This document shows, piece after piece, positions 36,301 to 42,559 of a DNA stretch of 64,000 bases; position 1 is the first letter of the stretch; every line of letters begins with the position of its first letter. The notes beneath the pieces were generated by a model that worked only from the letters and a program-made list of their open reading frames with translations, did not search any database and was not told the DNA's origin. This DNA is from Lachnospiraceae bacterium. GTDB taxonomy: Bacteria; Bacillota; Clostridia; Lachnospirales; Lachnospiraceae. The position numbers were made by a program, and so were the translations under genes. The stretch spans positions 62,001 to 126,000 of the forward strand of contig CABJBM010000003.1 in assembly GCA_902363835.1 (NCBI GenBank). The letters are read 5' to 3'.

Positions 36301-36546
36301 CATCGTTGCCGTCAAAGTTTCAGGAAGTGGAATATTCCCTCTTTCCGTTCCGGCCGGAACACTTGCTTCTGTCACAGGCACTTCAAAAGACGTGATTGCA
36401 TTTGCTTCACTGTCGTTTTGAGCTACTCCTGTAACAGGCAGTATTCCGATAACCAGCAATATTAAAAGCAGCAAAGAGATACTGCCATACCATTTACATC
36501 GTTTTCCCATACTGCATCTTCCCATTATTTTCATACATGTTCTCAT
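33331..36546 (-). CDS. Large beta-helix adhesin with sorting signal
   Basis: A 1071-residue surface protein. In order: signal peptide (~1-42), Ig-like domain (~50-132, VTWDDSGLYDKDMPGTYTFTA), SdrD-B/Cna-like domain (~136-225, GRLWLDENVDGVMDEEESGV), a long right-handed beta-helix region (~290-840) with many copies of a ~26-residue GGGIYVNSGNLTVESTEISGN-type motif as in Pmp-like and polymorphic proteins, an InlB-type repeat (~855-925, FSGWYKD and ITLYAKW), and a beta domain shared with the pilin. The C-terminus is VVPTGVLTGSSIP, a hydrophobic stretch and RRRR. It is a probable pilus tip adhesin. The start overlaps the upstream signal peptidase stop (ATGA) and follows GGAGG. Confidence 0.88.
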   Translation of the reverse strand: MRTCMKIMGRCSMGKRCKWYGSISLLLLILLVIGILPVTGVAQNDSEANAITSFEVPVTEASVPAGTERGNIPLPETLTATMEDGMTADIPVTWDDSGLYDKDMPGTYTFTADIGTYLYGQAPPVAVVTVTEPEPPDVLSGSISGRLWLDENVDGVMDEEESGVEDYPVSLYGAGHEDAAVQTVRTAPDGTYCFENIEPGSYVVGISSEIIGETEYLLPVTGISGDNKFEIVEINEETIMACSETLVISSETDTAVEHVNAGMRLIPGKKMLLSASNFIQLKSCVSQALDNAVIDITGDITFTEPITTNKSLTFRSATGNFTFAQSNAVRHFIINPSTKGGTIEITFENIVLNGNKKGGGINVKGGTALRLNLNNSIIRDCTASEGGGILLDPGATLTLSGGKISGNSATKDGGGIYVNSGNLTVESTEISGNSVANAGGGIYVNSGNLTVQSAEVSGNTAELEGGGIDVKNGTASIQGSRICNNSLASTTQTNRSGGGLNGAASEISVKDSEISGNKATSGGGLHFAGGMITVENTNLYNNNSSFSGGAIALHTGDTGTTLIITGGEISGNQSVLGGGGICEESASEKNRVTIEGCSISGNKTASFGGAIMGSGGNVTVINSNISGNTAGYGGALYIYRDSDVTISGGEISGNAALASAGNFGGGQGGAISGRLDSIITIKDNGKIINNVAESVESDSGWGGGIHLYQSKLIVENGEISGNMAKRAGGGIYSENNGTVEIQAGTIDGNVAPNGGGIYINSLDKLTVTSDAAVFKDNKAGKANDKSTVDMNLHAQKIFTTHFTTPFDFAYNNFDVGYKITAAGTFYTVNFDSRGGSTVHPKIVEPGGTITPPSPNPTRDNYSFSGWYKDVAGTNPWNFATDTVTRDITLYAKWVPGSSIAVSKTVTGDYADKTKEFTFTICFMNESGNKLSGGTEFLYTGSIVSGSGVAVPAGGTLTLDSNGEAEFTLKHGQQITIAGVPVNSKVQIIETAAAGYTTSFRDGNETNTGADTGVRTLTGTAKTFAFTNSRTAVVPTGVLTGSSIPLVVLALPVLMAVGLSAGKIFLRRRRSL
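35155..35330. repeat. Near-identical 78-bp tandem repeats inside the adhesin gene
   Basis: The stretch starting AACGGTAAGATTACCTGAAT occurs at 35194-35233 and again at 35272-35311 with essentially identical sequence, a 78-bp period equal to one 26-residue beta-helix coil. More diverged copies flank it. Such identity suggests recent duplication and possible length variation. Confidence 0.7.
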
Positions 36547-37157
36547 AGTCCTCCTCGAAATATGATAAGTGCCCTTCCATCAATCTGCTTTACACTTACA
36601 GCGCCATAGTTGCGTGAGTCAAACGAATCACCCCGGTGGTCTCCCATAACAAAATACTCATCAGTACCAAGTGTAAGGGGATAACTGATTTCCGCCTTAC
36701 CATAGGTCTTTTCATAAATGTACGGTTCATCCGGCGCTTCTCCATTGATAAGTAAAAGTTCATGATCATCTCCCCACTCCAGCCTGTCACCGGGAACAGC
36801 GCATATGCGCTTTACGTAGTCCGTACTGCCGCTCCTTCTTATCAGAACAATCTCACCTCTCTCATATGAGTTTGAAAGCTTCCAAAATATGATGACATCA
36901 CCTTCCAAAAGAGCTGGTTCCATGGATGTTCCCGACACGATTGCAATCCCAAACATGAAGTTGAACACCATGGCTGATGTTACGGCAATCAGCACACTTT
37001 TTAAAATTGGGAGCCAAAGCCACTGCTTATGCTTCGGTGCAGCGGCATGCTTTGGCTCATACACCTTATGGGCCTTTTGCAGATATTCCGGAAGTACTCT
37101 TCTTTTTCGCTTTGTGAAATATGTATTTTCATGATTCATTCTTCTATCTTCCGGCAT
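36543..37157 (-). CDS. Signal peptidase I (pilus-locus type, first)
   Basis: A ~204-residue membrane protease: a basic N-terminal cytosolic region, one membrane segment (~48-72), catalytic Ser in SGTSMEP (~78) and Lys in STDYVKRICAVPGD (~116), and MGDHRGDSFDSR as the conserved C-terminal box. The ATG at 37157 follows AAGGA with an 8-nt spacer; ATGs at 37181 and 37139 are alternatives. It is the first gene of the surface-structure operon and overlaps the adhesin start by 4 nt. Confidence 0.9.
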   Translation of the reverse strand: MPEDRRMNHENTYFTKRKRRVLPEYLQKAHKVYEPKHAAAPKHKQWLWLPILKSVLIAVTSAMVFNFMFGIAIVSGTSMEPALLEGDVIIFWKLSNSYERGEIVLIRRSGSTDYVKRICAVPGDRLEWGDDHELLLINGEAPDEPYIYEKTYGKAEISYPLTLGTDEYFVMGDHRGDSFDSRNYGAVSVKQIDGRALIIFRGGL

Positions 37158-37272
37158 TAAAATTTTCCTTTTTGAAACCATAAGGGATTGTATTAAAACC
37201 CTGTAAGGATATACCCATAAGAAAGTTCCCTGTCCCTGCTAAGCTCAATGGGGTAAAATATCTGCTTAATTT

Positions 37273-37740
37273 TCAATCAGATGCACCCATGGAACGCTGC
37301 ATGGCCGCGCGGATATCTTTATGCCCATGCAGCCTTCCTGCTGTTCCTGAAATATCAGAAAGGTGTACACTGCGCAGATTACCAACCAACTCATCCTGTG
37401 CTGATTCTAATGCCGCACGGACAAGGCATGTTTCCATGGCATCCCTGCTGCAAAAACTATCCTTTCCAAAACAAGCGCTGATCTGGATATCACCTTCCAT
37501 CACCCGAATAATGTCATAAAGAGTGATCTTACGCGCATTCCCGGCAATCTGATAACCTCCAAAGCGTCCATGGGAAACCTCCACCATACCGGCTTGTCTC
37601 AGGCACCCAAGCACCTTATTCAGATATCCGTATGAAATGTTAAGCTGCTCCGAAAGCTCGTTGGCAGTGACTAATGTATCTTTACTATAGAGGCAGCACA
37701 TAACGCGGATGCCGTAGTCTGTTGTTGTATGTAATTTCAT
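37273..37740 (-). CDS. Rrf2 family transcriptional regulator
   Basis: A 155-residue Rrf2 protein: winged helix (TANELSEQLNISYGYLNKVLGCLRQAGMVEVSHGRFGGYQIA) and the three-cysteine loop CFGKDSFCSRDAMETC that in IscR/NsrR-type members binds an iron-sulfur cluster. It may thus sense oxygen, nitric oxide or iron status. It lies directly upstream of the surface-structure operon on the same strand, which makes that operon a plausible target. Confidence 0.92.
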   Translation of the reverse strand: MKLHTTTDYGIRVMCCLYSKDTLVTANELSEQLNISYGYLNKVLGCLRQAGMVEVSHGRFGGYQIAGNARKITLYDIIRVMEGDIQISACFGKDSFCSRDAMETCLVRAALESAQDELVGNLRSVHLSDISGTAGRLHGHKDIRAAMQRSMGASD

Positions 37741-37777
37741 CTGTTCAACCTCATTTATTAATTCATACTTGGCTTTT

Positions 37778-37808
37778 GAAATATAGTTAAATTTAAAAAG
37801 TATATTTC
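37778..37808. promoter_or_regulatory. Inverted repeat upstream of the Rrf2 gene
   Basis: GAAATATA (37778-37785) and TATATTTC (37801-37808) form a perfect 8-bp dyad with a 15-nt spacer, starting 38 nt before the Rrf2 start codon. It is a candidate autoregulatory site. Confidence 0.45.
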
Positions 37809-37848
37809 ATTATCAATTATAGAATAGCGAAAAACCAACTTGTTGGAC

Positions 37849-37972
37849 TTTCCGCTTAATGAGCAGTAATTTCCGCCCAATTGCATGGATGGAAATATTG
37901 GATAATCCTTACAAAATACAAGGCAGGATGTTAATTGAGCGGAAATACTGCTTTATTGGACGGAATTTAATC
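37849..37972. repeat. Long imperfect inverted repeat between Rrf2 and LytTR genes
   Basis: The left arm (~37849-37884, containing GAGCAGTAATTTCCGCCCAA) pairs with the right arm (~37932-37972, containing TTGAGCGGAAATACTGC) over about 35 bp with a few mismatches and one bulge. The loop is about 48 bp. It could be a remnant of a small mobile element, a paired operator or a large RNA hairpin. Confidence 0.6.
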
Positions 37973-38015
37973 CAAACACTCATTTTTTATTTATACTTAT
38001 AAGCCGAAATATACT

Positions 38016-38041
38016 ATTACCGCGCTTAAAAGCGCGGTAAT
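38016..38041. promoter_or_regulatory. Perfect GC-rich hairpin upstream of the LytTR gene
   Basis: Twelve-bp arms ATTACCGCGCTT and AAGCGCGGTAAT surround a 2-nt loop. It lies 72 nt before the LytTR start, in otherwise AT-rich DNA. There is no long T-run, so an operator or regulatory stem is more likely than a terminator. Confidence 0.55.
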
Positions 38042-38112
38042 AAAATTGTGGGAATTTGTGAATAAATGGATGCATTGCGTTTCATCCTAAATCTTAGGAA
38101 AGGGGGTATAAA

Positions 38113-38847
38113 ATGATAACCGTATTCTTGTGTGATGATAACAGTGAAACAGTAGAAAGCTATAGCAATTTGATTAAGCGCATAGCAAAAAAGAAACAGA
38201 TTGAGATTTCCCTTTCCGTATTTTACAGCGGCAAATCCCTGCTGTTTTATATGTCCGATGCTCCTGATTTGCCGGACATCATCTATCTTGATATATTAAT
38301 GGACAGTCTGAATGGCGTAAATACAGCAAAAAAACTGAGAGAACTGGGATGTAATGCAGAGATTATTTTTTTGACTTCCTGCGAAGATTATGTGTTTGAC
38401 TCTTTTGACGTTTCACCCGCACATTACTTACTGAAAGCCGAAACATCAGAAACAAAATTTGAACAGGTGTTTTTACGGGCTGTTCAATTGTCCGATGGCA
38501 AGGCAACTCAGAAATTTGTCTGCAAAGCAGGCGCATCACGAAAGATTATCCCAATTAAGGAAATCTCGCATTTTGTTATTTGGAAAGGGATTGTAACCGT
38601 ACATTATGGAAAAAATGAAACATTTGATTATTGGATCACCTTGGAAGAACTGGAAGATCAGCTGCGTGGACAGAATTTTGTCCGGACCCAGCGCTCCTAT
38701 ATTGTCAACCTCATGTATATTGCGGAATTTCAGCGTCGCAAGATTGTGCTTAAAACCGGGGAAACCATACCTGTAGGGGTGACTTATGAAGAAAAAGTGA
38801 GAAATGCCTTTATGGATTACATGACCCGTAACAATACAAGACTTTAA
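38113..38847 (+). CDS. LytTR family response regulator
   Basis: A 244-residue AgrA-like regulator. The receiver domain (~1-120) has the acidic pair DD (8-9), the phospho-acceptor Asp in YLDILMD and a Lys in YLLKAE. The LytTR DNA-binding domain (~140-240) has the pattern FVRTQRSYIVNL. The start follows GGGGG. The sensor kinase gene follows 18 nt later. Such pairs control surface and virulence traits, so the adjacent pilus locus is a candidate regulon. Confidence 0.94.
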   Translation: MITVFLCDDNSETVESYSNLIKRIAKKKQIEISLSVFYSGKSLLFYMSDAPDLPDIIYLDILMDSLNGVNTAKKLRELGCNAEIIFLTSCEDYVFDSFDVSPAHYLLKAETSETKFEQVFLRAVQLSDGKATQKFVCKAGASRKIIPIKEISHFVIWKGIVTVHYGKNETFDYWITLEELEDQLRGQNFVRTQRSYIVNLMYIAEFQRRKIVLKTGETIPVGVTYEEKVRNAFMDYMTRNNTRL

Positions 38848-38865
38848 TGCGAAAGGAGAAGTCCA

Positions 38866-40206
38866 ATGGCGAATACATTGCGATTTCTGGCAGAATGTCT
38901 GTTTACCTTTTACAGCGTGACCTTCCTCCTCTACCACAAAAATACCTTTCCGGTCAGACAGGGTTACTGGATTTATCTTATGATTGCAGGCTTCATTAAC
39001 TGGAGCTTCGGGGCTATCTGGGGTTTAAGCCTTTCATCCCATTATGGAGCGCTCGCACTATTAGGCATCATTATATTGGAATTAAAACTCATGTACAAAA
39101 TGAATCCGATACAAATCCTTTTTGAAAGCAGTTATTTTGCCGCCCTTCTCTACTGGGGAAGAGGAATTGTGCTTCCGGCCTTTGCCTTATGTTTGGAAAA
39201 AAGTGTTCAATGGGTGAGGCATGACGAATTCTATTACCCTATTGCATGGTTCATCTCTATCTGCATTATACTCGTTTATAACGGGTTTTTCCGGCATGTG
39301 ATCGCGCCCCAATCCCAAATGGAAAAATTCTACCGCAGCAAAGAGCAGGTAAGGTTTGTAGCAGTCTTTCAAACAGGTTTGTTAGCCTATCTGCTATTTG
39401 TCAATTTAGGGCGATATTACGGCGTGGATCTGCAATGGTATAAGATAACCTATATTGTATCCTGCGTGATATGCTTTGCTTCCCAAAGTCTTTTAACAAA
39501 ACGTGGGATAAGAATGAGCACTCTTTTGGAGTTTGAATTGCATAATCAATTTCTTCAGAAACAGCTGCGCATACAATTACGGCACTATAACGCCTATCAG
39601 AAATACACTGAGAGTTTCAGGGCTTTTAAGCACGACTATAAAAATATGATGGCTTCCGTGAAATCCCTGTTATCCGCAGGGGAATACCACAAAGCGGAAA
39701 GAATGCTGGACACAATTCACGATACCATGCAGAAACAGGTAATGGTCCATAAGACATATTCAAACCAAATCATACTGGATGCCATATTACAGGACGTGGC
39801 TAACATGTGTGAGGAGCAGGAAACACATTTTTCAGCAATGGTGTATATCCCCAAGGCGCTTAATATATCGGATATTAACGGTATTCGTATTTTTTCAAAT
39901 CTGACAAATAATGCGGTTGAAGCTTGTGCTAAGGTTACGCCTGAATCTGAGCGGTTTATTACAATCACAAGCGGTACAAACACAAGCAATGATTGGCTGA
40001 AGGTTGAAATATCCAATTCTTTTAACGGGGAATTGAACGTGCGCAATGGGATTCCCGAATCCACAAAAGCCAACAAGGACTTTCATGGAATTGGTTTAAC
40101 AATTGTTACGGAAATCATTGAGCATTTAGGCGGTGTGATAAATATTGATGCCGACCAAGAGAAAAAAGTCTTCACAGTGACGATTTTATTGCCTCTGAGC
40201 AAGTAA
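38866..40206 (+). CDS. AgrC-like sensor histidine kinase (GHKL type)
   Basis: A 446-residue membrane kinase: about six hydrophobic segments in residues 1-215, a dimerisation helix with the phospho-acceptor FKHDYKNMMA (~260) and a GHKL ATPase domain (~330-446; NLTNNAVEAC N-box, HGIGLTIV G-box). The polytopic sensor half is typical of peptide-sensing AgrC/ComD-like kinases, but no peptide precursor gene is evident nearby. It starts after AAAGGAG. Confidence 0.92.
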   Translation: MANTLRFLAECLFTFYSVTFLLYHKNTFPVRQGYWIYLMIAGFINWSFGAIWGLSLSSHYGALALLGIIILELKLMYKMNPIQILFESSYFAALLYWGRGIVLPAFALCLEKSVQWVRHDEFYYPIAWFISICIILVYNGFFRHVIAPQSQMEKFYRSKEQVRFVAVFQTGLLAYLLFVNLGRYYGVDLQWYKITYIVSCVICFASQSLLTKRGIRMSTLLEFELHNQFLQKQLRIQLRHYNAYQKYTESFRAFKHDYKNMMASVKSLLSAGEYHKAERMLDTIHDTMQKQVMVHKTYSNQIILDAILQDVANMCEEQETHFSAMVYIPKALNISDINGIRIFSNLTNNAVEACAKVTPESERFITITSGTNTSNDWLKVEISNSFNGELNVRNGIPESTKANKDFHGIGLTIVTEIIEHLGGVINIDADQEKKVFTVTILLPLSK

Positions 40207-40211
40207 AAAGC

Positions 40212-40231
40212 AAAAAGCATGGCTTTTTTAT
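40212..40231 (+). terminator. Short terminator after the histidine kinase gene
   Basis: A 7-bp stem (AAAAAGC with GCTTTTT) and 3-nt loop are followed by a T-run. It is AT-rich and so weak, but well placed between convergent genes. Confidence 0.5.
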
Positions 40232-40234
40232 TGT

Positions 40235-41059
40235 CTATGTCTTAAGCAAGTGGCGATTTTTTTCTAAAAATGGTTTTACGATTTCTTCTTCAGCCCTTTG
40301 CCTTGCGTTGGCAGCATCCGCAATGTTATCGTATTTTCCAAGATAATAATACTGTCCTTTAAAAGTAAGTGAAGCAATCCAGGAATCCGATCTGCTGTAA
40401 TAAGAAACACCTTTCACTCCGCTGCGATTATTCTTAGCGACTTTAGAAGATGCAATGACCTCTAAACACGTACCATCGATCATTGTGCGATACTCTTTAT
40501 CATGAAGACAGCCGCAGCTTTTTGTATGACCGCTTTTTAAATTGGAAATGCTTGCGCTGCAGATATTTCCGCAGTCGCAGCGGCAGATCCACTTTTGTGG
40601 ACTTGTTTTTGAAGTCTTGTCCGGATATAAGGCAACCAGGTTTTCAAAGCGCTGGTTTGTAATATCCCGTTTTTCATTTGAGAGGCAGCCGCAGCTTTTC
40701 GTATCCCCCCGTATAAGATTACGTCCCGTGACGTAGGCTGTTTCACCGCATTGGCAAATACATTTCCACACTACATTTCCATCTTTACGCTGATCTGTAG
40801 GAGCAACCGCTTTTAATCTGCCAAATACCCTGCCTGTCAGATCAGTAAATTTCTTTCGGTTTTTTTCTTCCAGGCAGCCGCAGCTTTTTGTTCTTCCTGC
40901 TGTTATATTTCCTTTATAAGCAAGTGACGAATTCCCGCACCGGCATTTGCAAAGACATACACGGTATCCTTTTTCATTTGTGAATTCATCCAACACAGTG
41001 AGCAGGCCGTATTTTTTTCCTATGGTAGTATTATATCTCATAAATGTAATCAACCTCAT
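40235..41059 (-). CDS. AP2 domain protein with repeated zinc-ribbon modules
   Basis: A 274-residue protein with three repeats of a cysteine module (CKCRCGN...TKSCGCL, CICQCGE...TKSCGCL, CRCDCGN...TKSCGCL) at about residues 35-65, 95-130 and 155-190. A C-terminal AP2-type DNA-binding domain follows (~212-270; SGVKGVSYYSRSDSWIASL, YYLGKYDNIADAANAR). Such proteins are common in phages and mobile elements, often near homing endonucleases. No phage genes flank it here. The ATG at 41059 has a weak site; a Met seven codons later is possible. Confidence 0.8.
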   Translation of the reverse strand: MRLITFMRYNTTIGKKYGLLTVLDEFTNEKGYRVCLCKCRCGNSSLAYKGNITAGRTKSCGCLEEKNRKKFTDLTGRVFGRLKAVAPTDQRKDGNVVWKCICQCGETAYVTGRNLIRGDTKSCGCLSNEKRDITNQRFENLVALYPDKTSKTSPQKWICRCDCGNICSASISNLKSGHTKSCGCLHDKEYRTMIDGTCLEVIASSKVAKNNRSGVKGVSYYSRSDSWIASLTFKGQYYYLGKYDNIADAANARQRAEEEIVKPFLEKNRHLLKT

Positions 41060-41177
41060 AATATTCTTTCCGGCTCTGAATAAGCTCCAATTGATCTATC
41101 CGAAATCCGGGAACAAGAAACTACGAAATTTCCAGCTTTCCAAATAAAGTATAACCGTCAAAATAATAAATTGGCTG

Positions 41178-41213
41178 CCTTCCCGCTCAATAAGCCGAAT
41201 TATGTGCTCAATT
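41178..41213. repeat. Possible third copy of the 37.9-kb repeat arm
   Basis: TTCCCGCTCAATAAGC and a following GTGCTCAATT resemble the arms of the inverted repeat at 37849-37972, especially its reverse-complement right arm. The match is partial and judged by eye. The rest of the 41060-41271 gap shows nothing else. Confidence 0.3.
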
Positions 41214-41271
41214 TAAACAAAAGAATATTGTCGAATGCTGTCGCTTACGGAAAGCCCAGTGTTGGAAAACG

Positions 41272-41322
41272 AAAAAAGTCTCCCTGCCGATTTCATGAAG
41301 AAATGGGCAGGGAGACTTTTTT
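41272..41322 (-). terminator. Strong bidirectional terminator after the LURP-one-like gene
   Basis: A perfect 17-bp stem (AAAAAAGTCTCCCTGCC with its complement) with a 17-nt loop has T-runs on both strands. On the minus strand it follows the LURP-one-like gene by 42 nt. Confidence 0.88.
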
Positions 41323-41363
41323 ATTTTAAAAGCATTCTGATCCGGGACCTTTGGGTATATCCG

Positions 41364-41840
41364 TCATCCGTTGTTTTTGCTGCATTTAACCGCGTCAATG
41401 GCAAGGACCACCATAAGTGCCAAAAGGCTGTCCTGGCCGTCGGCCACATCAATCAAATAGGTATCAGTAAAATGAAACAGCTGTTTTTCCATCCTGGCCA
41501 CAACACTGCCTGTATGGGAAAGAATGGAGTAATCCCATTCCAGGAAGCTGCCTTCCACACGCCAGCCGTTGCAGTCAACAGAAAAAGAGGGTTTGAAAAA
41601 GGTGAATTCCTTGGTGATGGTCCCCACGGTTTCTCCGCCAATCTGAATGTCAAACCTGGGCAGAAACGTAAGTATCTGTTCCCTTAAAGTAGCCAGGTGA
41701 TTGCCACTCTTATCATAGATTTCCAGCTTATGGCCCCAGGCCGGCCTGCCGCAAACCGTATATACGGTGGCGCCATTTTCATCATAAATGTCATAACTGT
41801 CAAACCAGGAAAAAAAACGCTGTTTAAACATGAGCCTCAT
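41364..41840 (-). CDS. LURP-one-related family protein
   Basis: A 158-residue protein with the repeated beta-strand pattern of the LOR/Tubby-like fold (SYDIYDENGATVYTV, KLEIYDKSGNHLATL, YLIDVADGQDSLLALMVVLAID). Bacterial members are widespread and of unknown function; membrane-lipid association is suspected from the Tubby/scramblase-like fold. Its start overlaps the nth stop codon (ATGA), so it is co-translated with nth. Confidence 0.85.
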   Translation of the reverse strand: MRLMFKQRFFSWFDSYDIYDENGATVYTVCGRPAWGHKLEIYDKSGNHLATLREQILTFLPRFDIQIGGETVGTITKEFTFFKPSFSVDCNGWRVEGSFLEWDYSILSHTGSVVARMEKQLFHFTDTYLIDVADGQDSLLALMVVLAIDAVKCSKNNG

Positions 41841-42493
41841 GATATCTTTCTATCCCCTTTCTCTTCCTTATCCATGATCTGTTCGCACCACTCCTTCAGC
41901 ATGCATTCCCCGCACTTTGCCTTCCTTGCCGTGCAGATTGCCCTGCCATGATAAATCAGCTGAAAATTGATCCGGTTCCAATGGTCCTTTGGCAGTATCC
42001 TCTGCAATTCCGCCTCCACCGCCACCGGGTTTTTCCCGAAAGCCCAGCCCAGCCGCTTAGAAATACGGAATACGTGGGTATCCACTGTGACCCCGGGTAT
42101 TCCATAAGCATCTGCCAGGAATAAGGTGGCGGTTTTTCTCCCCACCCCGGCCAGGGTAAGGACCCCGTCAATGTCTTTTGGGACCTGGCCTCCATATTCC
42201 TCTGCGATCTGTCTGCAGCATTTTTTTAAATTTTTTGCCTTATTCTTATAAAGACCGATGGAGCGTATGGCTTCTTCAATTTCCTCTAAAGCTGCTTCGG
42301 CCATCTGCTCTGCCGTCTGGAAACGCTGGAACAGCTGGGGAAGCACCTCTTCCACCTGTTTATCCGTGCTTTGTGCACTGAGCATAATGGCTGCCAGAAG
42401 CTGCCAGGGCTGCTGATGGTAAAAACCTTTCTTTGTTACGCCGTAAACCTGGTCCAATTTTTCAAGTATATGACCGATATTTTCTCTTTTCAT
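41837..42493 (-). CDS. nth: Endonuclease III
   Basis: A 218-residue DNA glycosylase/AP lyase for oxidised pyrimidines. The helix-hairpin-helix with catalytic Lys (LTLAGVGRKTATLFL), catalytic Asp (VDTHVFRISKRLGW) and the C-terminal 4Fe-4S ligands (CTARKAKCGECMLKEWC, spacing C-x6-C-x2-C-x5-C) are all intact. The Met at 42493 begins the usual MKRENIGHILEKLDQVY; an upstream TTG start is possible. It is downstream of the endonuclease Q gene, giving a base-repair pair. Confidence 0.95.
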   Translation of the reverse strand: MKRENIGHILEKLDQVYGVTKKGFYHQQPWQLLAAIMLSAQSTDKQVEEVLPQLFQRFQTAEQMAEAALEEIEEAIRSIGLYKNKAKNLKKCCRQIAEEYGGQVPKDIDGVLTLAGVGRKTATLFLADAYGIPGVTVDTHVFRISKRLGWAFGKNPVAVEAELQRILPKDHWNRINFQLIYHGRAICTARKAKCGECMLKEWCEQIMDKEEKGDRKIS

Positions 42494-42559
42494 CCGGTAT
42501 CCCAACCTTCCGTCACTGTATTTCAACCGCTTTTCTCTTTTGTCCAGCCGTCTGTTCTT

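Noticed and set aside
41272..41322. Attachment site of a mobile element
   Set aside because: The perfect 17-bp stem with T-runs on both sides is fully explained as a bidirectional terminator.
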